Origin: an uncultured Clostridia bacterium
GTDB lineage: Bacteria > Bacillota > Clostridia > Oscillospirales > Acutalibacteraceae
Assembly (NCBI GenBank): GCA_937901145.1
Contig: CALCHE010000003.1
Location: forward strand, 1-6,378
Direction of reading: 5' to 3'
Length of the DNA: 6,378 nucleotides
Below the pieces are notes generated by a model. The model did no database searches. It was not told where the DNA came from and was given only the letters and a program-made list of their open reading frames with translations. Below are positions 1 to 5,949 of the stretch, one piece after another (position 1 is the first letter of the stretch; each line of letters begins with the position of its first letter). A program made the translations under genes and the position numbers.

Positions 1-24
1 TCCTCCAATATTTATATTCCTACT

Positions 25-53
25 GCAAAGCCGTCCGAAAGGGCGGTTTTTGC
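25..53 (+). terminator. Rho-independent terminator upstream of the terminase genes
   Basis: CCGTCC (31-36) pairs with GGGCGG (41-46), including one G-U pair, around a GAAA tetraloop. The stem extends through AAAG/TTTT on the flanks and ends in a T-rich run (47-51). It lies before the first structural gene and probably ends an upstream transcript that is not in the window. The core closely resembles the terminator at 5207-5233. Confidence 0.75.
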
Positions 54-93
54 GTTATCTTTTTATCATCATAAACACTCGGCAGGTGGTGAA

Positions 94-561
94 ATGGCAA
101 ATGAGAAAAACACTAAGTTAACAGACAGGCAAGAAAAATTCTGCCGTGAATATATTATTGATTACAACGCTGCACAGGCAGCCATAAGAGCCGGTTACAG
201 TGAAAAAACCGCAAAACAGATAGGACAGCAAAACTTGACTAAACTTGACCTCCTCGCGCGCGTGCGCGAGCTACAGGCTGAACAGGCGAAAAGGTTGTGT
301 CTTTCTGCTGATTGGGTAGTTATGCAGTGGTTAGAGGTTTATAAGCGCTGTATGCAGGCGGAACCTGTTATGATATGGGATTATGAAGAAAAGCGTAAGG
401 TTAATTCGGGAGAGTACACCTTTGACAGCAAGGGCGCTCTTAATGCACTCGAAATGATAGGTAAGCATCTCGGTATGTTTAAGGATGATAAAGCTGATTC
501 GGAAAAGAAGGTTCTCGAGCGACTTGATTCTGTTCTCGGAGGTATAGAAAGTGGCTTTTAG
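94..561 (+). CDS. terS: Phage terminase small subunit (Terminase_2 type)
   Basis: A 155-residue protein, a normal length for this family. It should bind the phage packaging site and deliver concatemeric DNA to the large subunit. Residues about 9-50 (LTDRQEKFCREYI, then NAAQAAIRAGYS and the following helix) match the conserved N-terminal helix-turn-helix of Terminase_2 small subunits. The middle is helical, and the C-terminal part (about 130-155) is charged and probably contacts the large subunit or the oligomer interface. The ATG at 94 is preceded by AGGTGGTGA (84-92), a near-perfect match to the anti-Shine-Dalgarno sequence. The 3' end overlaps the large terminase gene by 11 bases, which is typical of translationally coupled terS-terL pairs. 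One oddity is a GC-only patch with a perfect inverted repeat at 253-270. Family assignment is by recognised sequence pattern and by gene order. Confidence 0.92.
   Translation: MANEKNTKLTDRQEKFCREYIIDYNAAQAAIRAGYSEKTAKQIGQQNLTKLDLLARVRELQAEQAKRLCLSADWVVMQWLEVYKRCMQAEPVMIWDYEEKRKVNSGEYTFDSKGALNALEMIGKHLGMFKDDKADSEKKVLERLDSVLGGIESGF
253..270. repeat. GC-rich perfect inverted repeat inside terS
   Basis: CTCGCGC (253-259) and GCGCGAG (264-270) are perfect complements separated by GCGT. The repeat lies within codons for Ala-Arg-Val-Arg and stands out from the surrounding AT-richer gene. In several pac-type phages the packaging recognition site lies within the small terminase gene, so this is a candidate pac or TerS-binding element. 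It could equally be a chance effect of Arg/Ala codons. Confidence 0.4.
538..542 (+). promoter_or_regulatory. Ribosome binding site that fixes the GTG start of terL
   Basis: GGAGG lies 8 bases before the GTG at 551, inside the end of terS. The first in-frame ATG is codon 12 (584), too close to the Walker A motif and without a comparable site, so the GTG is the preferred start. Confidence 0.7.
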
Positions 562-1813
562 TTCGAAGCAAAAAGAATATTTTATGAACGCAACTCACCG
601 ATGGAATGTCAAAACAGGTGCTACGAGAAGCGGCAAGACATATATGGATTATTTCGTGATACCGAAGCGCATCAGAGCAGTAGCAGGCAAGGAAGGACTT
701 ATTGTTATTCTCGGTCATACCAAAGGTACACTACAGAGAAATATTATTGAGCCTTTACAAAGAATATGGGGTACAGCTCTGGTGTCGGATATAAAAAGCG
801 ATAATACAGCCTATATGTTCGGGGAAAAGGTTTACTGCTTAGGTGCGGAAAAAATATCTCGTGTAGATGTAATCCGAGGTTCGTCAATAAAATATTGCTA
901 CGGTGATGAAGTAGTAACATGGCATAAAGATGTTTTCAATATGCTCAAAAGCCGTCTTGACAAGTCCTACAGCTGCTTTGACGGTACCTGTAACCCTGAT
1001 AATCCTAACCATTGGTTTTATAGCTTTCTGTATGATGACAACGCAGTTGACAGATATGTACAGGAGTATTCTATATACGATAATCCTTTCCTTTCCCCTG
1101 ATTTTGTGGAAAGTCTGGAGAACGAATACAGAGGAACCGTTTATTTTGACCGTTTTATTTTAGGTCATTGGACTATTGCTGAAGGTCTTATATATAAACG
1201 TTTCGCTGATGATTGTTCATCGCAAAAGACGATGTGTATGAAAAATGTACCGCATCTTTCCCGTATAGCAATCGGAGTAGACTTCGGTGGAAGCAGTTCG
1301 GCGCATACTTTTGTTGCTACAGGAACTGACAGAAGCTATAATAATCTTTTTGCACTTATGTCAGAGCGTTGTCTTTGTAGCGAGAACGGAAAGCAGATTG
1401 AGATTGACCCGGACAAGCTCGGAGAACTCTTTTGCGAGTTTGTATACCGTGTTATTGCTGTATACGGTACGCCTGATGTGGTTTATTGTGATAGCGCAGA
1501 GCAGACTCTTATTCTTGGTTTACGCTCCACGGCAAGAAAGAAAGGCTTAGGCTGGCTGAGAATAGAAAATGCACTGAAGACGGAGATAAATGACAGAATC
1601 AGATGTACATGCCGTCTTATGGCACAGCGCCGCTTTTATTATATGGAGTATGGCTGTGAAAGTCTGGTTAAGGCTCTGACCACAGCTGTATGGGATCCTA
1701 AAACCCTTACCGAAGATGTGCGCCTGGACGACGGTACAAGTGACATAGATACTCTCGATGCATTTGAATATACCTTTGAGAGAGAAATAACCCGATTTAT
1801 AAAATATGAATGA
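551..1813 (+). CDS. terL: Phage terminase large subunit (ATPase and nuclease)
   Basis: A 420-residue packaging motor and headful/cos nuclease that docks on the portal and translocates DNA using ATP. The ATPase domain has Walker A GATRSGKT at residues 23-30. Walker B is IKYCYGDE at 113-120, with D119 and the catalytic E120. A coupling-type motif GTCNP lies at 145-149. The RNase H-like nuclease domain follows, with likely metal-binding acids D244 (in GVDFGG), D314 (in VVYCDS) and D403 (in DTLDAFEY). All the expected catalytic residues are present, so the protein should be active. The GTG start is supported by GGAGG at 538-542, and the gene overlaps terS by 11 bases. The stop (1811-1813) is 14 bases before the portal ATG. 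Length is in the usual 400-450 range for the PBSX/XtmB-like terminases of Firmicute phages. The closest subgroup (Terminase_3 or Terminase_6 type) cannot be fixed by eye. Confidence 0.97.
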   Translation: MAFSSKQKEYFMNATHRWNVKTGATRSGKTYMDYFVIPKRIRAVAGKEGLIVILGHTKGTLQRNIIEPLQRIWGTALVSDIKSDNTAYMFGEKVYCLGAEKISRVDVIRGSSIKYCYGDEVVTWHKDVFNMLKSRLDKSYSCFDGTCNPDNPNHWFYSFLYDDNAVDRYVQEYSIYDNPFLSPDFVESLENEYRGTVYFDRFILGHWTIAEGLIYKRFADDCSSQKTMCMKNVPHLSRIAIGVDFGGSSSAHTFVATGTDRSYNNLFALMSERCLCSENGKQIEIDPDKLGELFCEFVYRVIAVYGTPDVVYCDSAEQTLILGLRSTARKKGLGWLRIENALKTEINDRIRCTCRLMAQRRFYYMEYGCESLVKALTTAVWDPKTLTEDVRLDDGTSDIDTLDAFEYTFEREITRFIKYE

Positions 1814-1827
1814 TGAGGTGATGAAAA

Positions 1828-3198
1828 ATGAACTACACAGCGATGTATTCCGCTATAATCAAGGTGCTTAATGATAGCGGAGAAAACATATTTCTGATTA
1901 ATGATTCGATGATTTCTCATATAGAGCTTTGGGGTGCGATGTATGAAAATCGTGCACCTTGGCTTAGTAAAAATGTAGAAAGCGCGAATTTATCGTCTGC
2001 TATATCCTTTGAACATTCTAAACTGGTTACACTTGAGCTTAAAAGTGAAATAAAAGGCTCTGCTATGGCTGATTTTCTCAATAAAATATATAAAGAGAGT
2101 GTTTTCCCTGTTTTAAGAAAATATACCGAGTACGGACTTGCTAAAGGAAGTCTGGTAATTAAACCCGTTCCTGTACCGGGAGGAATAAGAACACAGTTTA
2201 TACAGGCGGGAAGATTTTTTCCTGTAAGCTTTGACGGTAGCGGAAAGCTTTCGAAATGCGTATTTACCGAGCAGATCAGAAAGGGAAAATATATTTATAC
2301 ACTTCTCGAAATACATACTTTAAGCGGAGTTAATACTTTCACCATAGAAAACCGTGTCTTTAAAAGTACGAATGACGGAATGCTTGGCAGTGAGACTGAT
2401 CTTTCAGAGGTAGCTGAATGGGCTGAAATTTATCCTTCCGCTACGATGTCGGGTATTTCGCATCTTCCTTTCGGATTATTCAGCTGTCCTATGGCAAATC
2501 AGATAGACTGTGATTCACCTTTAGGTGTGTCTGTTTTTTCCCGTGCGGTGGAGCATATAAGGGAAGCGGACAGAAGATACGGTTCTATAAACTGGGAATA
2601 TGAGTCCACAGAGGTGGCTGTACATATCGCTCAGTCACTGCTTAAATTCAATAAAGAGCAGGGGAAATATGAAGCACCACAGGGCAGAGAAAGACTATAC
2701 AGACCATTTGAATATAATACCGGTGCGACGGAAAAGCCGCTGTTAGATGTCTTTTCTCCTCAGATCCGTTCAAAGGAACTCTATGAGGGCTGGAATAATC
2801 AGTTAAGGCTTATCGAATTTGACTGTTCTCTCGCATACGGCACTCTTTCTGATCCTCAGAATGTGGATAAAACTGCCGCAGAGGTAATAGCAAGCAAGCA
2901 GAGAGCTTATACCTTCATTTCGGAAACACAGACAGCACTTCAGAATGCTTTGTCAGATTGGTGTGAGGCAGCGTATTTCTGGGCGAGAATCTATAATCTT
3001 GCTCCCGACGGTAAATACGAGATGAGCTTCCAGTGGGGCGACAGTATTCTCGCGGATCCGAATGCAGAGCGGGAAAATGACAGAAAGGACCTCGCTAACG
3101 GTACCTTAAGACCCGAAGAGTACAGAGCAAAGTACAGAGATGAAACTATCGAAGAAGCTCTTAAAAACCTTCCTGAAGCTGCGGATGTGATCGAATAA
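1828..3198 (+). CDS. Phage portal protein (SPP1 gp6-like)
   Basis: A 456-residue protein expected to form the dodecameric ring at one capsid vertex, through which DNA enters and leaves and on which the terminase docks. Recognition rests on the C-terminal third: DCSLAYGTLSD at 332-342 followed by KTAAEV at 348-353 is the characteristic portal segment before the long helix. The closing region (WGDSI, then the acidic tail with GTLRPEEYR) is usual for SPP1 gp6-type portals. The position between the large terminase and the MuF protein agrees. The ATG at 1828 has GAGGTG at 1815-1820. An ATG at 1821 is in another frame and is not used. The stop codon overlaps the next start as TAATG (3196-3200), so portal and MuF translation are probably coupled. 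Nothing appears truncated. Confidence 0.95.
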   Translation: MNYTAMYSAIIKVLNDSGENIFLINDSMISHIELWGAMYENRAPWLSKNVESANLSSAISFEHSKLVTLELKSEIKGSAMADFLNKIYKESVFPVLRKYTEYGLAKGSLVIKPVPVPGGIRTQFIQAGRFFPVSFDGSGKLSKCVFTEQIRKGKYIYTLLEIHTLSGVNTFTIENRVFKSTNDGMLGSETDLSEVAEWAEIYPSATMSGISHLPFGLFSCPMANQIDCDSPLGVSVFSRAVEHIREADRRYGSINWEYESTEVAVHIAQSLLKFNKEQGKYEAPQGRERLYRPFEYNTGATEKPLLDVFSPQIRSKELYEGWNNQLRLIEFDCSLAYGTLSDPQNVDKTAAEVIASKQRAYTFISETQTALQNALSDWCEAAYFWARIYNLAPDGKYEMSFQWGDSILADPNAERENDRKDLANGTLRPEEYRAKYRDETIEEALKNLPEAADVIE

Positions 3199-5048
3199 TG
3201 TACACTTCAAATGAGCTTGAAGCTATCTCTATATCTTTCGACAGTCAGATGAGACAGCTTGAAAAGGATGTAATGACGGATATAATCCGTCGTATAAGCA
3301 TTAACGGTGAAATCACCCGTGCGGCAGACTGGCAGATCAACCGACTTATCGAAATGGGAATGCTGAGAGAGGACATAGAAAAGTCAATAAAGCATTACCT
3401 TAAGATGTCCGATAAGGAAATCGAGGAGCTTTTCCGTGAAGCCGCAGAGAGCGGATATGCGCGTAATGATGAAATCTATAAAAAAGCAGGTATAAAGGCT
3501 ATTCCCTTCGAAGAGAATGCCGTTCTTCAGCAGTTGATAGCAGCTGTGGGAAAGCAGACTGCCGAGGAAATGAGAAACATCTCACAGTCTCTCGGCTTTG
3601 CCGTGAGAAATCCCGACGGAAGTCTTTCATTTAAGCCTGTAGCAGAATATTATCAGGACATCCTTGACAGTGCCATTAACGGTATTGCAAACGGTGTCTT
3701 TGATTATAATACGGCTATAAAGAAGGCTGTAAGCGAAATGACGAAAAGCGGTCTGCGCACTGTCGATTATGCCTCCGGGTGGAGTAACCGTGTCGATGTA
3801 GCCGCACGAAGAGCGGTAATGACAGGCTTTGCACAGGTTACGGGCAAGATAAACGAGATGAACGCCGAAAAACTGCACACAGACACCTTTGAGGTTACCT
3901 GGCACGGTGGGGCGAGACCGTCTCATCAGGAGTGGCAGGGCAAATGGTACACCCGTGAGGAGCTTATTTCTGTATGCGGTCTCGGAACGGTGACAGGTCT
4001 GCACGGTGCCAACTGCCGTCACGATTATTTTCCTGTTATTCCCGGTATATCTGTTCCTACCTATACAGCCGAGGAACTGGAGGAAATGAACAGAAAAGAG
4101 AATGTTCCTGTGGAGTACAACGGTAAGAAATACACCAAGTATGAAGCTTTACAGCTGCAGAGAAAGCTCGAAACCACTATGAGGGCACAGCGGCAGCAGA
4201 TACACCTGCTTAAGGTCGGCAATGCCGATGAGGATGATATTATAGCCGCTCGGTGCCGTTACAGGGTAACAAGCCAGAAATATAAACGCTTTTCCGAGGC
4301 TATGGAACTTCCCGAGCAGAGACAGCGAGTTACTGTTGACGGTCTGGGGAATATAGGGCAGGGTAAGTGGAAACTCTCGACAGAGAAGATGGCTAAACAC
4401 AGGTCTTATAACGGTGCAACTTGGAGTAAAATCGGAAAAAGAATAACCGATGAAGAATATGTTGGTTTACTTAAGCATGCTGAAGAAAAAGGAATAAAAC
4501 TTGTAAGTTTTAAGAATTTTGATGGGGATGTTCAGCTAATTCACGAAATGATTGATGATGCAGAAGTTATTATAAAGGATTTTCCAAAACTGAAAGAAGA
4601 CAAAACAAAACTACAGATACATAATGCCTTTAATATGGCTGATGATGATTATGCTGAAACAAAAGGTCGAAATAAAGTATATATTAATAACTATGCTTTT
4701 AGAGATAAAAAACTTTTGGCAGAAGATTATAAGAAAAGGGAGCAGGATAATTGGTTTGTAAAGGGTACGGATTATAGATCAATTATTCGTCATGAATTAG
4801 GTCATGTTGTGGGTAAGTCATACCTTATATCTCCAATGAAAACAGCACAAAAAGTATTAGATATGAGGCCGAAAGAAGTAATAAAATATGTAAAAAACAA
4901 TCTATCAACTTATTCTGCTGAACAAGAAAAAGGTTTAGAAATAATTTCTGAAGTGTTTTCTGCTATTTATTCAGGTGTAAATAATGGTTTTGCATTGAAA
5001 TATTATAAAGAATGTGTTAAAATAATAAAAGAAAGGAGCGATTTTTAA
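3198..5048 (+). CDS. MuF-type minor head protein (phage minor capsid protein 2) fused to a C-terminal zincin metallopeptidase domain
   Basis: A 616-residue two-part protein. Residues 1 to about 380 form a portal-associated minor head protein of the Phage_min_cap2/MuF type. The diagnostic block is TWHGGARPSHQEWQGKWY (234-251), then C260, and the GLHGANCRH...FPVIPG block to residue 283, including C273. The block is followed by a basic helical stretch (about 300-377). From about residue 410 there is an additional domain not needed in the basic family. It contains RHELGHVVG, giving the zincin motif H532-E533-L534-G535-H536. Downstream, LEIISEVFSAIYSG offers E585 (or E581) as third zinc ligand. 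The 49-residue gap to E585 is near the 45 residues between His690 and Glu735 in anthrax lethal factor. The domain is encoded at about 29% GC against about 48% just upstream, which suggests a module swap. Its likely role is a peptidase effector carried in the virion or a prophage polymorphic toxin; its substrate is unknown. The start overlaps the portal stop (TAATG) and has GGATGTGATC (3183-3192), one mismatch from the full anti-SD complement. Confidence 0.9.
   Translation: MYTSNELEAISISFDSQMRQLEKDVMTDIIRRISINGEITRAADWQINRLIEMGMLREDIEKSIKHYLKMSDKEIEELFREAAESGYARNDEIYKKAGIKAIPFEENAVLQQLIAAVGKQTAEEMRNISQSLGFAVRNPDGSLSFKPVAEYYQDILDSAINGIANGVFDYNTAIKKAVSEMTKSGLRTVDYASGWSNRVDVAARRAVMTGFAQVTGKINEMNAEKLHTDTFEVTWHGGARPSHQEWQGKWYTREELISVCGLGTVTGLHGANCRHDYFPVIPGISVPTYTAEELEEMNRKENVPVEYNGKKYTKYEALQLQRKLETTMRAQRQQIHLLKVGNADEDDIIAARCRYRVTSQKYKRFSEAMELPEQRQRVTVDGLGNIGQGKWKLSTEKMAKHRSYNGATWSKIGKRITDEEYVGLLKHAEEKGIKLVSFKNFDGDVQLIHEMIDDAEVIIKDFPKLKEDKTKLQIHNAFNMADDDYAETKGRNKVYINNYAFRDKKLLAEDYKKREQDNWFVKGTDYRSIIRHELGHVVGKSYLISPMKTAQKVLDMRPKEVIKYVKNNLSTYSAEQEKGLEIISEVFSAIYSGVNNGFALKYYKECVKIIKERSDF
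5032..5038 (+). promoter_or_regulatory. Strong ribosome binding site for the 49-codon gene
   Basis: AAAGGAG lies 9 bases before the ATG at 5048, within the last codons of the MuF gene. It shows that the small frame is a real gene with its own initiation, in addition to coupling through the TAATG overlap. Confidence 0.8.
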
Positions 5049-5197
5049 TGACTACAAATACTGAATTAATGTATTGGTTTTCTAACGAAGAATGGTACGA
5101 AGAAGATCCTACAGAAAAGCATTTGTTTCGTGTAAAAGAAGATGCTCCCGAACGAGCAAAAGAAAGTTTTAAACTTTGGGAACAACATCAAAAATAA
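5048..5197 (+). CDS. Small acidic protein, candidate immunity protein for the MuF peptidase domain
   Basis: A 49-residue protein with no family I can name with confidence. The N-terminal part is rich in aromatic residues (MYWFSNEEWY at 8-17). The rest is charged and probably helical, with APERAKESFKLW at 33-44. It has 12 acidic and 7 Lys/Arg residues, so it is acidic overall. There is no signal peptide, membrane segment or cysteine, so it should be cytoplasmic. The ATG shares one base with the MuF stop codon (TAATG) and has a strong AAAGGAG site. Its GC content (about 31%) matches the adjacent peptidase domain and not the phage backbone, and a terminator follows 10 bases after the stop. Gene order, size, acidity and composition fit an immunity partner, but this is inference. 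The alternative is a generic short protein of Firmicute head operons; I have a vague memory of short prophage proteins with a similar APexAxxSxxxW-like end, which would weaken the immunity idea if they occur beside toxin-free MuF genes. Confidence 0.75.
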   Translation: MTTNTELMYWFSNEEWYEEDPTEKHLFRVKEDAPERAKESFKLWEQHQK

Positions 5198-5206
5198 TAA
5201 TTATGT

Positions 5207-5233
5207 AAACCGACCGTTTCGGGCGGTTTTCTT
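5207..5233 (+). terminator. Rho-independent terminator after the MuF/small-gene block
   Basis: AACCG-A-CC (5208-5215) pairs with GG-G-CGGTT (5221-5228), with one internal A/G mismatch, around GTTTC, and is followed by TTCTT. It lies 10 bases after the stop of the small gene. Core and tail resemble the terminator at 25-53. Confidence 0.75.
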
Positions 5234-5262
5234 ATTAAAAAAAACTCCATAACTGTTGATTT

Positions 5263-5286
5263 AAGCACCTTAACGGGTGCTTTTTT
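5263..5286 (+). terminator. Second Rho-independent terminator
   Basis: AAGCACC (5263-5269) pairs perfectly with GGTGCTT (5276-5282) around a 6-base loop, and the stem runs into TTTTTT (5281-5286). With the preceding terminator it forms a tandem pair between the packaging block and the scaffold gene. No convincing -35/-10 promoter is visible downstream, so readthrough or antitermination may feed the scaffold and capsid genes. Confidence 0.82.
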
Positions 5287-5304
5287 CATATCCAAAATTA
5301 CCCC

Positions 5305-5384
5305 GTCGGAGGTTATCCGACAGTAGCTTTAACCGACCGCAGACAAAGCGGTTAAAAATTAATGTAGAAAGGAACGAAAGCTAT
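5305..5384 (+). promoter_or_regulatory. Structured 5' leader of the scaffold gene, possible translational control element
   Basis: Hairpin P1 pairs GTCGGA (5305-5310) with TCCGAC (5316-5321) around the loop GGTTA (5311-5315). That loop is the exact complement of TAACC (5330-5334), which allows a pseudoknot. TTTAACCG (5328-5335) can instead pair with CGGTTAAA (5349-5356), or ACCGC (5336-5340) with GCGGT (5348-5352). Finally TAGCTTT (5324-5330) is the exact complement of AAAGCTA (5377-5383), which contains the A of the scaffold ATG; a G-U pair extends this to 5384. The pairings overlap, so they are mutually exclusive states, some covering the start codon. All pairings were read by eye; no conservation or folding energy was computed. 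Confidence 0.45.
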
Positions 5385-5943
5385 GAAAAACATTTACACA
5401 CTCCTCGAGAATATAGGTGTCTCTATTCCCGAGGACAAAAAAGCGGCCTTTGATACTGCCTTCGCTGAAAATTATAAAACAGTGGCAGAACATAAAAAGG
5501 TCAGAGATGCAAGAGATGACTATAAAGCTCAGCTCGATAAGGCTACACAGTCGCTTAAAGATTTTGAGGGCGTGGACGTCAACGAACTCAGAAACAAAGT
5601 GGCAACTCTTACACAGGACCTTGCAAACGAAAAACTCAATTTCGACAGAAAGATGGACGAAAGAGATTTTAACGACCTTGTAGGCTCTGTGGCGCAGGAA
5701 TTTAAGGCTAAAGACCTTAAGGCTGTGTTACCCTTCCTTGATGTGGAAGCACTCAGGGGAAGCAAAAACAGAAATGAGGACATCAAGTCCGCATTCGAAC
5801 AGGTCAAAAAGGATAAGGCATATCTTTTTGAGGATGAGGGCGCACCGAAGGTAGTGTCCTACACCACGGGACCTGACAAAAATACAAACGACACAAACAC
5901 CAAAGCTAACGAAGCTTTGAGATCATTATTCGGAAAGGATTGA
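5383..5943 (+). CDS. Phage scaffolding protein (GP20 family)
   Basis: A 186-residue capsid assembly scaffold, expected to line the inside of the procapsid and leave or be degraded before DNA fills the head. The layout is typical of the GP20 minor structural family. A short N-terminal helix (YTLLENIGVSIPEDK) leads into a long charged coiled-coil region (about 35-95, rich in Lys, Glu, Asp and Gln). A compact segment follows (FNDLVGSVAQEFKAKDLKAVLPFLD, about 96-120). The tail is flexible (Thr/Asn/Asp rich, 160-175), and a final helix NEALRSLFGKD probably touches the capsid protein. The ATG at 5383 is preceded by AAAGGA (5368-5373). It lies immediately before the major capsid gene and after two terminators and a structured leader. 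GC content returns to about 43% here, like the phage backbone. Confidence 0.92.
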   Translation: MKNIYTLLENIGVSIPEDKKAAFDTAFAENYKTVAEHKKVRDARDDYKAQLDKATQSLKDFEGVDVNELRNKVATLTQDLANEKLNFDRKMDERDFNDLVGSVAQEFKAKDLKAVLPFLDVEALRGSKNRNEDIKSAFEQVKKDKAYLFEDEGAPKVVSYTTGPDKNTNDTNTKANEALRSLFGKD

Positions 5944-5949
5944 TAATTA

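Larger units (their letters stand above)
4425..5197 (+). other. AT-rich exchangeable cassette: zincin domain plus small downstream gene
   Basis: Hand counts give about 48% GC for 4081-4380, about 40% for 4381-4440, 29% for 4441-5040 and 31% for 5041-5197. The scaffold gene returns to about 43% (5461-5760). The drop coincides with the end of the recognisable min_cap2 region. The low-GC stretch ends just before the terminators at 5207 onward. Its left edge is approximate because there is no repeat or junction sequence that marks it. The pattern suggests that toxin domain and small gene arrived together by recombination into the conserved MuF backbone. Confidence 0.6.

Noticed and set aside
54..93. 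Promoter between the first terminator and terS
   Set aside because: TATCAT-like hexamers occur but no spaced -35 partner is visible, so no promoter is called.
930..1163. Hydrophobic 77-codon plus-strand frame that looks like a membrane protein
   Set aside because: It is in another frame inside the large terminase, overlapping the region between Walker B and the nuclease domain, and the hydrophobicity comes from T-rich codons read out of frame.
3183..3200. MuF gene apparently lacking a ribosome site and relying only on coupling
   Set aside because: GGATGTGATC before the ATG matches the extended anti-SD complement with a single mismatch, so independent initiation is plausible as well.
3627..4022. 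131-codon open frame on the minus strand
   Set aside because: It lies wholly opposite the conserved min_cap2 coding region, has no ribosome site or recognisable domain, and is explained by codon bias of the real gene.
5305..5356. Known small ribozyme or riboswitch (for example a pistol-like or preQ1-like pseudoknot)
   Set aside because: The hairpin-plus-loop-complement layout is superficially similar, but I could not match the conserved bases of any known class, so it is reported only as an unclassified leader.
5417..5683. 88-codon plus-strand frame overlapping the scaffold gene, possible frameshift product
   Set aside because: The scaffold frame is intact from start to stop, there is no slippery site with a supporting structure, and the overlapping frame has no plausible start signal.
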